18,121 nt of DNA from an uncultured Lachnospiraceae bacterium (GTDB lineage Bacteria; Bacillota; Clostridia; Lachnospirales; Lachnospiraceae), in assembly GCA_910588405.1 (NCBI GenBank), contig CAJUPT010000063.1, positions 1 to 18,121 on the forward strand, written 5' to 3'. Within the stretch, counting starts at the first letter, position 1; each line of letters begins with the position of its first letter. Of the stretch, positions 1-7,269 are shown piece after piece. The notes under the pieces are model-generated. The model worked only from the letters and a program-made list of their open reading frames with translations. It was not told the origin of the DNA and did no database searches. Both the position numbers and the translations under genes were made by a program.

Positions 1-631
1 CCAGCAGCTTGCCGCCCTTGATGATGGCGTGGCAGGTGGCGATATACTCCACGTCGGGAACGATGTGGGTGGAGATCAGCACAATCCGGTCATGGGCAAA
101 CTCCGAAAGCAGGTTGCGGAAACGTACCCGCTCCCCAGGGTCAAGGCCCCCGGTTGGCTCGTCCAAAATCAAAACCTCCGGGTCGTTCAGCAACGCCTGG
201 GCAATCCCTACCCGACGCCTCATGCCGCCGGAGAGTTTGGAGATTTTCTTGTTGCAGACATCCAGCAAAGAAACTCGTTCCAGCAATTCATGTATTTTCC
301 GCCAGCCCTGCCGTTCGGGAAGTCCTTTCAACGCGGCAACATATGCCAGATAGTCTTTCACTGTAAACTCCTGAAAAAAGCCGAACTCCTGGGGCAGATA
401 GCCAAAAATGTCACGATACTGTTCCCCCAGTGTCTGAATGGGAATTCCGTCATACACTACTTGGCCGGAAGTGGGCTGCATAATTCCGGCAATCATCCGC
501 ATGAGGGTTGTCTTGCCCGCTCCGTTGGCCCCCAGCAGGCCCCACACGCCCGGCGTCAATTCCAGGTTGATGTCATTGACGGCTTTTTTGTCCTTGAACC
601 GCTTGGAAACATGGTCGATCAGCAATTCCAT
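1..631 (-). CDS. ABC transporter ATP-binding protein (ABC-2 type export family), C-terminus cut by window edge
   Basis: The first 210 residues are visible and the stop lies beyond the left edge. The translation has every ABC nucleotide-binding motif: Walker A GANGAGKT (residues 34-41), Q-loop Q81, signature LSGGM (133-137), Walker B LILDEP (154-159), D-loop GLD (162-164) and H-loop H189. The ATG at 631 is preceded by AAAGGAG at good spacing. The sequence type (short N-terminus, GANGAGKTT, LSGGMRRRVGIAQAL) is that of ATPases pairing with ABC-2 permeases in export or self-protection systems; the permease is expected just outside the window. It lies downstream of a VanR/VanS-like pair on the same strand, with VanR-like boxes between, so control by that pair is inferred. 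The substrate is unknown; antimicrobial peptides or envelope stress are the usual context. Confidence 0.9.
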   Translation of the reverse strand, partial: MELLIDHVSKRFKDKKAVNDINLELTPGVWGLLGANGAGKTTLMRMIAGIMQPTSGQVVYDGIPIQTLGEQYRDIFGYLPQEFGFFQEFTVKDYLAYVAALKGLPERQGWRKIHELLERVSLLDVCNKKISKLSGGMRRRVGIAQALLNDPEVLILDEPTGGLDPGERVRFRNLLSEFAHDRIVLISTHIVPDVEYIATCHAIIKGGKLL

Positions 632-655
632 GTAAAATCTCCTTTCCCGTTTGCA

Positions 656-710
656 AAATAAAAAGGCGCTCTTGCCTTGGCACTATCATTGTACCAAAAG
701 CAAACGCGCC
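656..710 (-). terminator. Terminator-like hairpin between histidine kinase and ABC ATPase genes
   Basis: Read on the minus strand, GGCGC (710-706) pairs with GCGCC (669-665). TTGC then pairs with GCAA, TTGG with CCAA, and TAC with GTG, around a 7-base loop. A TTTTTATTTT tract follows at once. This is a good intrinsic terminator or attenuator shape after the kinase gene. The loop side also holds TACAAT (693-688), a possible -10 for the ATPase gene, with no convincing -35 at 16-18 bases. Whether it ends the kinase transcript, attenuates read-through, or both cannot be decided here. Confidence 0.65.
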
Positions 711-741
711 GTTTTCTTGTTCTCTCACACGGTATTCAACT

Positions 742-776
742 ATTTTCCTACGGACTTTCTTACGATTTTCCTACAA
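742..776 (-). promoter_or_regulatory. Three VanR-like direct repeats upstream of the ABC gene
   Basis: On the minus strand three imperfect direct repeats follow one another: TTGTAGGAAAAT (776-765), TCGTAAGAAAG (765-755) and TCCGTAGGAAAAT (754-742). Their GTA cores are spaced 11 and then 12 bases. They resemble the TCGTANGAAA-type element known for VanR-family OmpR regulators. The first repeat contains the TAG stop of the kinase gene. The same trio with the same spacing occurs upstream of the regulator gene, which supports a real operator. No good -10 lies at the matching distance downstream. Confidence 0.65.
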
Positions 777-1889
777 AGCAGGAAGTATTACAGTAAAAAC
801 CGTCAAGCCGTCCCTGCTCTCCGCTGTGATTGTTCCGTTGTGGAGCATGATGATCTGCTTGGCGACCGCAAGGCCCAGCCCGGCCCCATCTGTACTGCGT
901 CCTGTGTCAAGCCTATAAAACTGTTCAAAAATATGCTCTAATTTTTCTTTAGGAATTGTCCCGCCGTGATTGGAAAACTGTAATATAACCTCGCCCTCGC
1001 CGCTTCTGACCTCAATGATGATCTCCGTTTTGTCGTAACAATAAGCAGCGGCATTTCTCAAAAGATTGTCAAATACCCTCTGCATCTTGTCGGCGTCACA
1101 TTTCAGCATTGTATCATCCGCAGCAACAAGGCGGCAGGTAAGGCTTTTTTCTTCTAAAATTGGCTGAAACTCATAAACAAGCTGTTCCAGGAGGCGGGTC
1201 AGATTGATTTCCCGATATTGCAGTGTGATTGTGGACAGGTTATATTTGGCGATTTCCAAAAACTCGTTAATCAAGTCCTCCAAACGCTCCGCCTTGGCAA
1301 GAGAAATAGACAGGTACTTTTCCCGCAGTTCTTCCGAAATGAGTTTTTCGTCCCTTAGCAGGTTTAGATAACTAATAGAGGAGGCCAGGGGCGTTTTCAA
1401 GTCGTGGGCCAGATACATGATAAGGTCATTCTTTTTCTGCTCGGAAATCAGCATATCGCTTTTCTGCCGGTCAAATGTATGCTTTGCGATATTCATTTTC
1501 CGCTCAATGGAATGTAGTTCCGGAGATAGAAAAATTTCTCCAGGAGTGTCTTGAAGCAGATTTTCCATCCCTTTGTTGATTTCCTCAAAATACTTGGTAA
1601 TCCAATGAAGAAAAACGGAAAGCAGGCCAATGAATACGGTCAGAACGGACAGCAAAATAATAGCATCCATGTGACTTCGAAATATCCGGTCATATAGGTT
1701 AAGGGCCGCATCGTAGTCCATATCAAAGATATTCTGCAGGAGAGCCATCATCAAGTTTGCAAAATTACCCCGTAGGAGAACAGAGTATGTGATATAAATT
1801 ATCAATGCGGAACTTACCAGCATAGCGATGGTACGGAGGAAAATCTTTATACGCAGCTGGCGAAACTCACTGTTGCCTTTATTTTTCAA
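771..1889 (-). CDS. VanS-like sensor histidine kinase
   Basis: This 372-residue protein has two predicted membrane spans (about 17-39 and 76-95) around a short extracytoplasmic loop. A linker follows, then HisKA with the phospho-accepting H162 in YLAHDLKTPL, an N-box (DNLLRNAAAY, N279) and G2 box GAGLGL (335-340). The G1 box reads SNHGG instead of the usual DNGxG; VanS proteins are also degenerate there. The start is TTG, overlapping the last 11 bases of the regulator gene, with AGGA seven bases upstream; this indicates translational coupling like that known for vanR/vanS. Overall sequence and architecture are VanS-like (QKKNDLIMYLAHD, FYRLDTGRS). It should phosphorylate the upstream regulator in response to an envelope signal. 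It is not evidence of vancomycin resistance, since no van ligase genes are adjacent. Confidence 0.92.
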   Translation of the reverse strand: MKNKGNSEFRQLRIKIFLRTIAMLVSSALIIYITYSVLLRGNFANLMMALLQNIFDMDYDAALNLYDRIFRSHMDAIILLSVLTVFIGLLSVFLHWITKYFEEINKGMENLLQDTPGEIFLSPELHSIERKMNIAKHTFDRQKSDMLISEQKKNDLIMYLAHDLKTPLASSISYLNLLRDEKLISEELREKYLSISLAKAERLEDLINEFLEIAKYNLSTITLQYREINLTRLLEQLVYEFQPILEEKSLTCRLVAADDTMLKCDADKMQRVFDNLLRNAAAYCYDKTEIIIEVRSGEGEVILQFSNHGGTIPKEKLEHIFEQFYRLDTGRSTDGAGLGLAVAKQIIMLHNGTITAESRDGLTVFTVILPAL

Positions 1890-2580
1890 TGGTATATCCT
1901 ACCCCCCATACTGTTTTGATGAATTTAGGGCTTCTGGCCGGTTCTCCCAGTTTCTCCCGCAACCGTCCAATGTGGGCCATGACGGTATTGTTATTTTGCA
2001 GAAATTTCTCGCCCCATACCGCCTCGAACAATTCTTCGGAGGAAATGACAATCCCCTGCCGCTCGCAGAGATACCAGAGGACGGAAAACTCGATAGGAGT
2101 CAGCTGCAATTCTCTCCCGCACAGAAAACACTTGTGATTGTCTTTGTTAATAACAAGTCCTCGAATATCATATTCATGAGCCGGTTCTTTCGGTTTTGCC
2201 AGAGGATTGTTGTAGTGCATATACCGCCGTAGTTGCGTTTTTACTCTGGCAACAACCTCCAAAGGATTAAAAGGCTTTGTAATGTAATCGTCAGCTCCGA
2301 TAGTCAACCCCATAATCTTATCTCCATCCGCCACTTTTGCAGTCAGCATAATAATAGGGTAGTAGGATGTTTCTCTGATTTTTCTGCAGATTTCAAAGCC
2401 ATCTGCATCCGGGAGCATCACATCCAAAATTGCCAGGTCTAAATGGGTGTGCTCAATACAGTCCAGAGCTTCCGCGCCGGTGTAAAACTTATGGACGATA
2501 TAGCCATCGTTGGTGAGGTAAAGTTCTATAATATCGGCCAGTTCTTTTTCATCGTCTACCGCTAAAATGTTGATGCTCAT
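1879..2580 (-). CDS. VanR-like OmpR-family response regulator
   Basis: The protein has 233 residues. The receiver domain occupies about residues 3-115, with acidic D9/D10, phospho-acceptor D53 (LAILDVMLP), T80 and K102 (ITKPF). A winged-helix DNA-binding domain ends in VWGVGYTIEK, nearly the same ending as VanR. I chose the ATG at 2580 because AGGGGTGG lies just upstream and the receiver fold begins at once; an in-frame start 30 bases earlier (2610) has no such site. The stop overlaps the TTG start of the kinase. The promoter carries three VanR-like boxes in place of a -35, so positive autoregulation is likely (inference). The partner is the kinase; the second set of boxes suggests the ABC transporter gene as a target. 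Confidence 0.93.
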   Translation of the reverse strand: MSINILAVDDEKELADIIELYLTNDGYIVHKFYTGAEALDCIEHTHLDLAILDVMLPDADGFEICRKIRETSYYPIIMLTAKVADGDKIMGLTIGADDYITKPFNPLEVVARVKTQLRRYMHYNNPLAKPKEPAHEYDIRGLVINKDNHKCFLCGRELQLTPIEFSVLWYLCERQGIVISSEELFEAVWGEKFLQNNNTVMAHIGRLREKLGEPARSPKFIKTVWGVGYTIEK

Positions 2581-2613
2581 TTTTACCACCCCTAATTCCG
2601 AATAATACATAAG

Positions 2614-2670
2614 ATTATATCATGATTTATCTCCGTTTTCTCTACGAATTTTCTTAAAATTTTCCTACGA
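2614..2670 (-). promoter_or_regulatory. Activator-type promoter of the regulator gene with three VanR-like boxes
   Basis: On the minus strand TCGTAGGAAAAT (2670-2659), a degenerate TTTAAGAAAA unit (about 2658-2649) and TTCGTAGAGAAAA (2648-2636) form a trio whose cores are 11 and 12 bases apart. A perfect TATAAT (2619-2614) lies 17 bases downstream of the last box, and there is no TTGACA-like -35. The last box sits where the -35 should be. This is the layout of a promoter that needs a bound OmpR-family activator. The first box matches the known VanR element closely. Confidence 0.75.
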
Positions 2671-2682
2671 GGCGTAAAATAA

Positions 2683-3192
2683 AAAATAGAGCCGGACCAG
2701 AACGATGCGGCGAAAAACAGAAGAGCTTTGCCCCGCAGAGTACCCTTCTACCATGGAAAGATCATAGCAAGGAGTCTGCGTTCGGGAACGAACTATAACA
2801 AGTTGAAAAACGTGGTAGTCATCATACTACCCGTATAAACCGCGGTGAATGATGATTTGAAGGAGGTGCATGAGATGGTAGAGATTGTAAAGATAGATCC
2901 GGAAACAACGATCAGCTGTGTGAGGCTGATGGAAAAGATTAACATGAGCAAAGCGGAAGGAATGGCCGTGGGAAAAGCCGAAGGAAAAGCGGAACAACTG
3001 ATCCACCAGGTCTGCAAAAAAATGAAAAAGAACAAAACACTGGCAGAAATCGCAGAGGAACTGGAGGATGAAGTATCCGCCATCGAGCCGATTTATAACA
3101 TCGCAAAAGCATTTGCCCCGGGATATGATCCTAAGCTCTTGGTTTTCGAACGGTTTCTCCGGGAAACGGAAGTGGAAAAAGTGAGGGTTTGA
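2683..3192 (+). pseudogene. Broken Rpn-family PD-(D/E)XK transposase/nuclease gene
   Basis: One frame reads ALPRRVPFYHGKIIARSL and then SGTNYNKLKNVVVIILPV, stops at TAA (2836-2838), and continues in the same frame with TAVNDDLKEVHEMVEIVK. Both halves resemble the Rpn/PDDEXK_2 family: a 'LPRR.RFYH' and 'SGTxYxKLKxVVVI' N-terminal part, and an 'NDDLKEVHxMVE' part followed by a Lys/Glu/Gly-rich GKAEGKAE helix and a charged tail. About 60 residues that normally lie between them, including the DPFG region, are absent. The gene therefore looks like an internal-deletion remnant lacking its start and catalytic core. The 3' part could still be translated from ATG 2875 behind AGGAGG (2861-2866), giving a 105-residue fragment. 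Family assignment is from memory of the family, not from a search. Confidence 0.68.
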
Positions 3193-3219
3193 TAAATAAG
3201 CGGGCTGTGCAGCTTTATA

Positions 3220-3525
3220 TTACCTCATAACGGGCATTATGAGGTTTTTTATACCTACGCACAACCCCAGGTCATCCAGCTGCCGTTCCTGCTCCTCGCA
3301 GCTGATCAGCGTATAAATCCTTGTTGTGTTAATGCTGGAATGTCCAAGAAGATCGGCCAAATGGCTTAAATTTTTCTTTTCCTTATAATATGTCACGGCA
3401 AACAGATGGCGCAGGTTATGGGGAAACACTTTCGCTACCGGCACATCCGCTTTCCCGCACAGCTTCTTCATCGCATGAACATACACTGGCTGATATCTTG
3501 TTTTGATGCTGAAATGATCGATCAT
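3220..3525 (-). pseudogene. C-terminal fragment of a tyrosine recombinase (phage-type integrase)
   Basis: The 101-residue reading frame carries the C-terminal catalytic boxes: HNLRH (box II H-x-x-R), then LLGHSSINTTRIYT with the conserved His and the nucleophile Tyr. The N-terminal SAM-like domain and the box I arginine are missing, and an in-frame TAG stands just upstream of the ATG at 3525. A full enzyme would be about 300 residues, so this is a truncated remnant unable to recombine DNA alone. Its last codons run through a terminator hairpin shared with the opposite strand, suggesting that the natural end was also replaced. It lies beside the broken Rpn gene, marking a decayed mobile-DNA patch. 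Confidence 0.8.
3222..3251 (+). terminator. Intrinsic terminator after the Rpn remnant
   Basis: ACCTCATAA (3222-3230) pairs with TTATGAGGT (3237-3245) around a short CGGGCA loop, followed by TTTTTT. This is a good plus-strand Rho-independent terminator 30 bases after the stop of the Rpn remnant. On the minus strand there is no T-tract. Confidence 0.8.
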
Positions 3526-3577
3526 GATCTAAATGTTTTAAAGTGTTATAAAGATTTAAAATGAGAAACCAAACGAT

Positions 3578-3620
3578 ACAAAACTGCCGGAACGCTGTAT
3601 TCTTACCAGCATTCCGGCAG
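3578..3620 (-). terminator. Intrinsic terminator of the chemoreceptor gene
   Basis: On the minus strand CTGCCGGAATGCTGG (from 3620) pairs with CAGCGTTCCGGCAG, with one mismatch and an 8-base loop, and is followed by TTTTGT. It begins about 60 bases after the chemoreceptor stop codon. The rest of 3526-3679 holds no recognisable gene. Confidence 0.85.
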
Positions 3621-3679
3621 TCCTGACTTTACATATCTTTTCCTTCCGCCAATGAAATCGGAAAATATATTTTTACCTA

Positions 3680-5653
3680 TTAATTTTTCGCCAGCGTGAA
3701 CTGATCCACCATATCCTTTAAGCTCTCTGCCTCGGCGGAAAGCTCCTCGCTGGCTGCGGCGCTCTGCTGAGCCGTCGCGCTGTTGGTCTGCACTACGGAG
3801 GAAATCTGGTCGATCCCTTCCGTTACCTGGGCAATCGACGTAGTCTGGTTATCTACGGCCTCCACTACGATATCCATCTGAGTAACCACATTTCCTGCAT
3901 ACTCGCTAGTTTTCTCCAGCGCTTCCGTCACCTGGCCTACCACGTGGCTGCCCTCTCTGACAGCGTCGATGGAGCCTTCGATCAGCTCCTTGGTGGCTTT
4001 GGCCGCCTCGTCAGACTTGGAAGCCAGATTCCGCACCTCGTCGGCCACCACTGCAAAGCCTTTTCCGGCATCGCCTGCCCGGGCGGCTTCCACGGCGGCG
4101 TTCAATGCCAGGATATTAGTCTGGAAAGCGATGTCCTCAATCGTGGAAATAATCTTGGAGATTTCCTCGGAAGACGTGGAAATCTTACTCATCGCCGCAT
4201 TCAGCTCCTGAACATGCTCCACGCTGACGCCCAGCTGTGCCCCGGCCTGACCCACGAACTGCCCCGCCTCTTCTGCGGCGGCCGCCGTCTTTTTCGCGCT
4301 GTCGGAAATTTCTGCGATCGTAGCCGCCAGCTCCTCTATGGAACTGGCCTGGGTGATAGAACCCTGGCTCAGCGCCTGGGCGCCGGTAGAAACCTGGCCG
4401 CTGGCGGCGGAAACCTGGCCTGCGGAGGCGTCGATCTGGCGCATAGTGTCGCTCAGTTTCATTTTCAGCGTGCGCATGGACTCTAAAATTCCCTGGAATC
4501 CGCCCACATAAGCCTCCCGATGGGCAGATTGAATATCAAAGTTCTGATCGGCCATTTCTGTCAGCAGATAGCCGATATCATTGATAATGGTGTTCAGCCC
4601 TGCCACCAGCTCCGCCGTTGAGTGGGTCAGCTCTGCCGTCTCATCCTTCCCGTTATTTTCCGGAACAGGAGACTCCAAATCGCCTGCCACCAGCAGCTTC
4701 ATCCGCTCGGCACAGGCCCGCATAGGCATGCTGATATTTTTGGACAGCTGCAGCGCTACCACGATAGATGCCAGGATGGATGCCAGGATCACAGCCACAT
4801 TCAAAATCATCCCAAAATATGTATCGGCTAAATAGTTCATCTTCGGCGCAGTGACCGCCACGCTCCAGCCGTCCGTACCGCTCACCGGGGCATAGGCCGA
4901 GAACCTGGGGCCGTCGGCGGCATCATAGGTGCCAAAGCCATTCTTGCCTTCCCGCATGGATGCGTGAATCGCCGCCAGCTTTTTGAGGGAAGCGTCGCTT
5001 TGTGCCTCCCGTTCAATATTCTGGGTGGTGATGGTCTCCAGCGTAACATCCGCTATCGTATCGCCGGATTTGTTAATCATATAAGCGCTGCTGTTTTCGC
5101 TTACCTTAATAGAAGATACAATATCATTCAAAAAGGTTTCCGGCGGCACAAAATAAACCACGCCCGCGATCTGGCCGCCATGGCTCCCTCCGGAATAGAT
5201 GGGCGCCGCCACCATAATCGAAAGCTCACCCGTAACTTTGCTGATCAGCGGCTCCGATACGTAGACATTTCCCTGCATCGCCTGCTGCACATACTCCCGG
5301 TCAGAATAATCATTCCCGTCAAAAATACTGTACCCATCCAATCCAATCACATTTCCCCTCTGGAAACCGTGGGAGGATACCCGCTCATCGATGATGGACT
5401 TCTTCTCCTCCACCGATACGGACTCGTCGGACAGCTGAGGAATGCATCCCGCATCCATCGCCACATTCCTGTAAGCCGTCAGTTCCTGTTCGATCCGCTC
5501 TGCCGCCAGCACTGCGGTCTCGCTCATCATCTGGTCCACCGTTGTGATGGTACTCCTGTAATTCAGCGCAATGCTGACGCCGCCCACCAAAGCCAGGGCA
5601 ATCAGGACGGTCGCCATCAGGCTCACCGTAATTTTTTTCCGGATACTGTTCAT
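3680..5653 (-). CDS. Methyl-accepting chemotaxis protein with dCache sensor domain
   Basis: This 657-residue receptor has the classic layout: membrane span 1 (about 8-31), an extracellular dCache-type ligand domain (about 40-270, with GYSIFDGNDYSDREY and SAYAPVSGTDGWSV motifs), span 2 (about 279-301), HAMP (about 302-355), then a long signalling coiled coil. The hairpin tip that binds CheW and CheA is intact at about 505-544 (FQTNILALNAAVEAARAGD and VVADEVRNLA). No C-terminal CheR-tethering pentapeptide is seen. The ATG at 5653 follows a GGGGGAG site. The ligand is unknown; dCache domains often bind amino acids or other small organic molecules. The gene is monocistronic, with its own consensus promoter and terminator. 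No flagellar or che genes are in the window, so its array partners must lie elsewhere. Confidence 0.95.
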   Translation of the reverse strand: MNSIRKKITVSLMATVLIALALVGGVSIALNYRSTITTVDQMMSETAVLAAERIEQELTAYRNVAMDAGCIPQLSDESVSVEEKKSIIDERVSSHGFQRGNVIGLDGYSIFDGNDYSDREYVQQAMQGNVYVSEPLISKVTGELSIMVAAPIYSGGSHGGQIAGVVYFVPPETFLNDIVSSIKVSENSSAYMINKSGDTIADVTLETITTQNIEREAQSDASLKKLAAIHASMREGKNGFGTYDAADGPRFSAYAPVSGTDGWSVAVTAPKMNYLADTYFGMILNVAVILASILASIVVALQLSKNISMPMRACAERMKLLVAGDLESPVPENNGKDETAELTHSTAELVAGLNTIINDIGYLLTEMADQNFDIQSAHREAYVGGFQGILESMRTLKMKLSDTMRQIDASAGQVSAASGQVSTGAQALSQGSITQASSIEELAATIAEISDSAKKTAAAAEEAGQFVGQAGAQLGVSVEHVQELNAAMSKISTSSEEISKIISTIEDIAFQTNILALNAAVEAARAGDAGKGFAVVADEVRNLASKSDEAAKATKELIEGSIDAVREGSHVVGQVTEALEKTSEYAGNVVTQMDIVVEAVDNQTTSIAQVTEGIDQISSVVQTNSATAQQSAAASEELSAEAESLKDMVDQFTLAKN

Positions 5654-5691
5654 CTTAAGTCTCCCCCTGCTTATAATAAAAATCTATATCT

Positions 5692-5721
5692 ATTATATGA
5701 GGCAGGGAGACCTTTTGTCAA
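5692..5721 (-). promoter_or_regulatory. Consensus sigma-A promoter of the chemoreceptor gene
   Basis: The minus strand carries a perfect TTGACA (5721-5716), an 18-base spacer and a perfect TATAAT (5697-5692). This lies about 38 bases upstream of the chemoreceptor ATG. Such a match suggests constitutive, fairly strong housekeeping transcription rather than flagellar sigma-D control. Confidence 0.85.
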
Positions 5722-5918
5722 TGGTTTCCGTCCGGCATGTATAATTCCCGGCATACACAGCAAATATTTGGAAAACCAGAACCGTTCAGCCCGCATGATT
5801 GCTGATTTATTTAATCTTTAGGCTATCTTAATACCAATACAAATATTCTTTTACCCTCTTTATCAGATCAGCCGTATGATAAAGATCAGATAAAGAAGTA
5901 TAAAGGAGCCCGGTATCC
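5722..5918 (+). other. Intergenic region upstream of ktrB; promoter not resolved
   Basis: No gene is seen here. A plus-strand TATAAT (5740-5745) lies 19 bases after TTGTCA (5715-5720), which overlaps the -35 of the divergent chemoreceptor promoter; this is a possible but long-spaced promoter. Near the gene, GATCAG occurs at 5868 and again at about 5884, the second inside GATCAGATAAAG. I looked for the conserved elements of a c-di-AMP (ydaO) riboswitch, common upstream of K+ transporter genes, and did not recognise them. AAAGGAG lies ten bases before the ktrB start. Confidence 0.35.
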
Positions 5919-7253
5919 ATGAACGCGATTTTATATAAAAAGAAAAAACTGACATCATCCCAAGTCATTATCCTTGGATTTTCCGGCGTAGTACTGCTTG
6001 GAACTTTTACGCTGATGCTGCCTTTTTCAAGCCGCGAAAGCATCGTAACGCCGTTTTTGGACGCTTTATTCACCTCTGTCTCGGCTGTCTGCGTAACTGG
6101 GCTTGTGGTGCATGACACCGCCGCATACTGGTCGTCATTTGGGCAGCTCGTCATCCTGTTTTTGATCCAGATCGGCGGAATGGGCGTGATCACCGTAGCT
6201 GCCTCCTTTGCCATAATTTCCGGCAGGAAGCTTTCCTTAATGCAGCGCAGCACTATGCAGGAGGCTATTGCCGCCCCGAAAGTAGGCGGTATTGTACGTC
6301 TGACCAGCTTTATTGTACGGCTTACGCTCTTCATCGAGCTGCTGGGCGCCGCTGTCATGGCTCCTATTTTTATCCGGGATTTTGGCCTGAAAGGGCTTTG
6401 GATGGCGCTGTTCCATTCAATCTCCGCCTTTTGCAACGCGGGTTTTGATCTGATGGGCACAAAAAAAGCTTTTTCTTCCCTGACCGGCTATGCCGCAAAC
6501 CCGGTGATTAACCTGACCGTTATACTCTTAATCATTGTAGGAGGAATCGGTTTCCTGACCTGGGATGATATCCGGACAAACCGGCAGCATTTACAAAAAT
6601 ATAGAATGCAGAGCAAAGTGATTTTCTGCACGACGGCTGTCCTTTTAGCTGTCCCGGCAATCTATTTTTTCTTCTATGAATTTGCTTCCCTTCCCCTTAA
6701 AGAACGGATATTTTATTCCTTTTTTCAGTCGGTAACACCAAGGACTGCCGGATTTAACACGGCGGATCTGACCGCTTTCAGCGAGCCGGGGCAGGCCGTC
6801 ATCATTGCGCTGATGCTGATTGGCGGCAGCCCCGGCTCCACTGCCGGCGGCATGAAAACCACCACGGTTGCGGTGCTATTTGCCACGGCGCTTTCCACAT
6901 TTTGCAGGAAGGAGGATACCCACTTTTTCGGCCGCCGGATCGATCATGACGTAGTGAAAAACGCCGCGACTATCCTGCTGATGTATCTGGTGCTGTTCTT
7001 TTTCGGCGGCCTGGCCATCAGTATTGCGGAAGGGCTTCCGATGATTACCTGTCTGTTTGAAACAGCTTCCGCGGTAGGGACAGTCGGTTTAACGCTGGGG
7101 ATTACCCCAAGCCTTGGTACATTTTCCAGGATCATTCTGATTCTGCTTATGTTTTTCGGCAGAGTCGGAGGGCTGACACTGATCTTTGCCGCCTTGTCCG
7201 GCTCACGCAAAATATCGGCAAAGCTCCCGCAGGAAAAACTGACGGTAGGATAA
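5919..7253 (+). CDS. ktrB: Potassium uptake channel subunit KtrB (TrkH/KtrB family)
   Basis: This 444-residue membrane protein is the K+-translocating subunit. Its four selectivity-filter segments are visible: VTGL (59-62), NAGF (173-176), TAGF (276-279) and VGTVGL (386-391). The glycine-rich intramembrane gating loop GGSPGSTAGGMKTTT (302-316) and the conserved FGRVGGLT (413-420) are present. The length and the basic N-terminus fit KtrB better than the longer proteobacterial TrkH. Start ATG 5919 follows AAAGGAG. The stop is 16 bases from ktrA, whose ribosome site overlaps it, so the two are co-translated partners. Uptake is probably coupled to Na+ or driven by membrane potential, as known for the family. 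It is the first gene of a plus-strand run through KtrA, a small membrane protein and KdpDE. Confidence 0.95.
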   Translation: MNAILYKKKKLTSSQVIILGFSGVVLLGTFTLMLPFSSRESIVTPFLDALFTSVSAVCVTGLVVHDTAAYWSSFGQLVILFLIQIGGMGVITVAASFAIISGRKLSLMQRSTMQEAIAAPKVGGIVRLTSFIVRLTLFIELLGAAVMAPIFIRDFGLKGLWMALFHSISAFCNAGFDLMGTKKAFSSLTGYAANPVINLTVILLIIVGGIGFLTWDDIRTNRQHLQKYRMQSKVIFCTTAVLLAVPAIYFFFYEFASLPLKERIFYSFFQSVTPRTAGFNTADLTAFSEPGQAVIIALMLIGGSPGSTAGGMKTTTVAVLFATALSTFCRKEDTHFFGRRIDHDVVKNAATILLMYLVLFFFGGLAISIAEGLPMITCLFETASAVGTVGLTLGITPSLGTFSRIILILLMFFGRVGGLTLIFAALSGSRKISAKLPQEKLTVG

Positions 7254-7269
7254 AGGAGGAAACGGTAAT

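Noticed and set aside
771..2580. A vancomycin resistance cluster
   Set aside because: Only VanR/VanS-like regulators are present. No vanH, D-Ala-D-Lac ligase, vanX or vanY is found on either side, and an ABC ATPase follows the kinase.
3220..3525. Intact site-specific integrase
   Set aside because: Only the last catalytic boxes remain; the N-terminal domain and box I arginine are missing and an in-frame stop lies just upstream.
5722..5918. c-di-AMP (ydaO) riboswitch upstream of ktrB
   Set aside because: The region is short, and I do not see its conserved core elements or a terminator-like stem before the gene.
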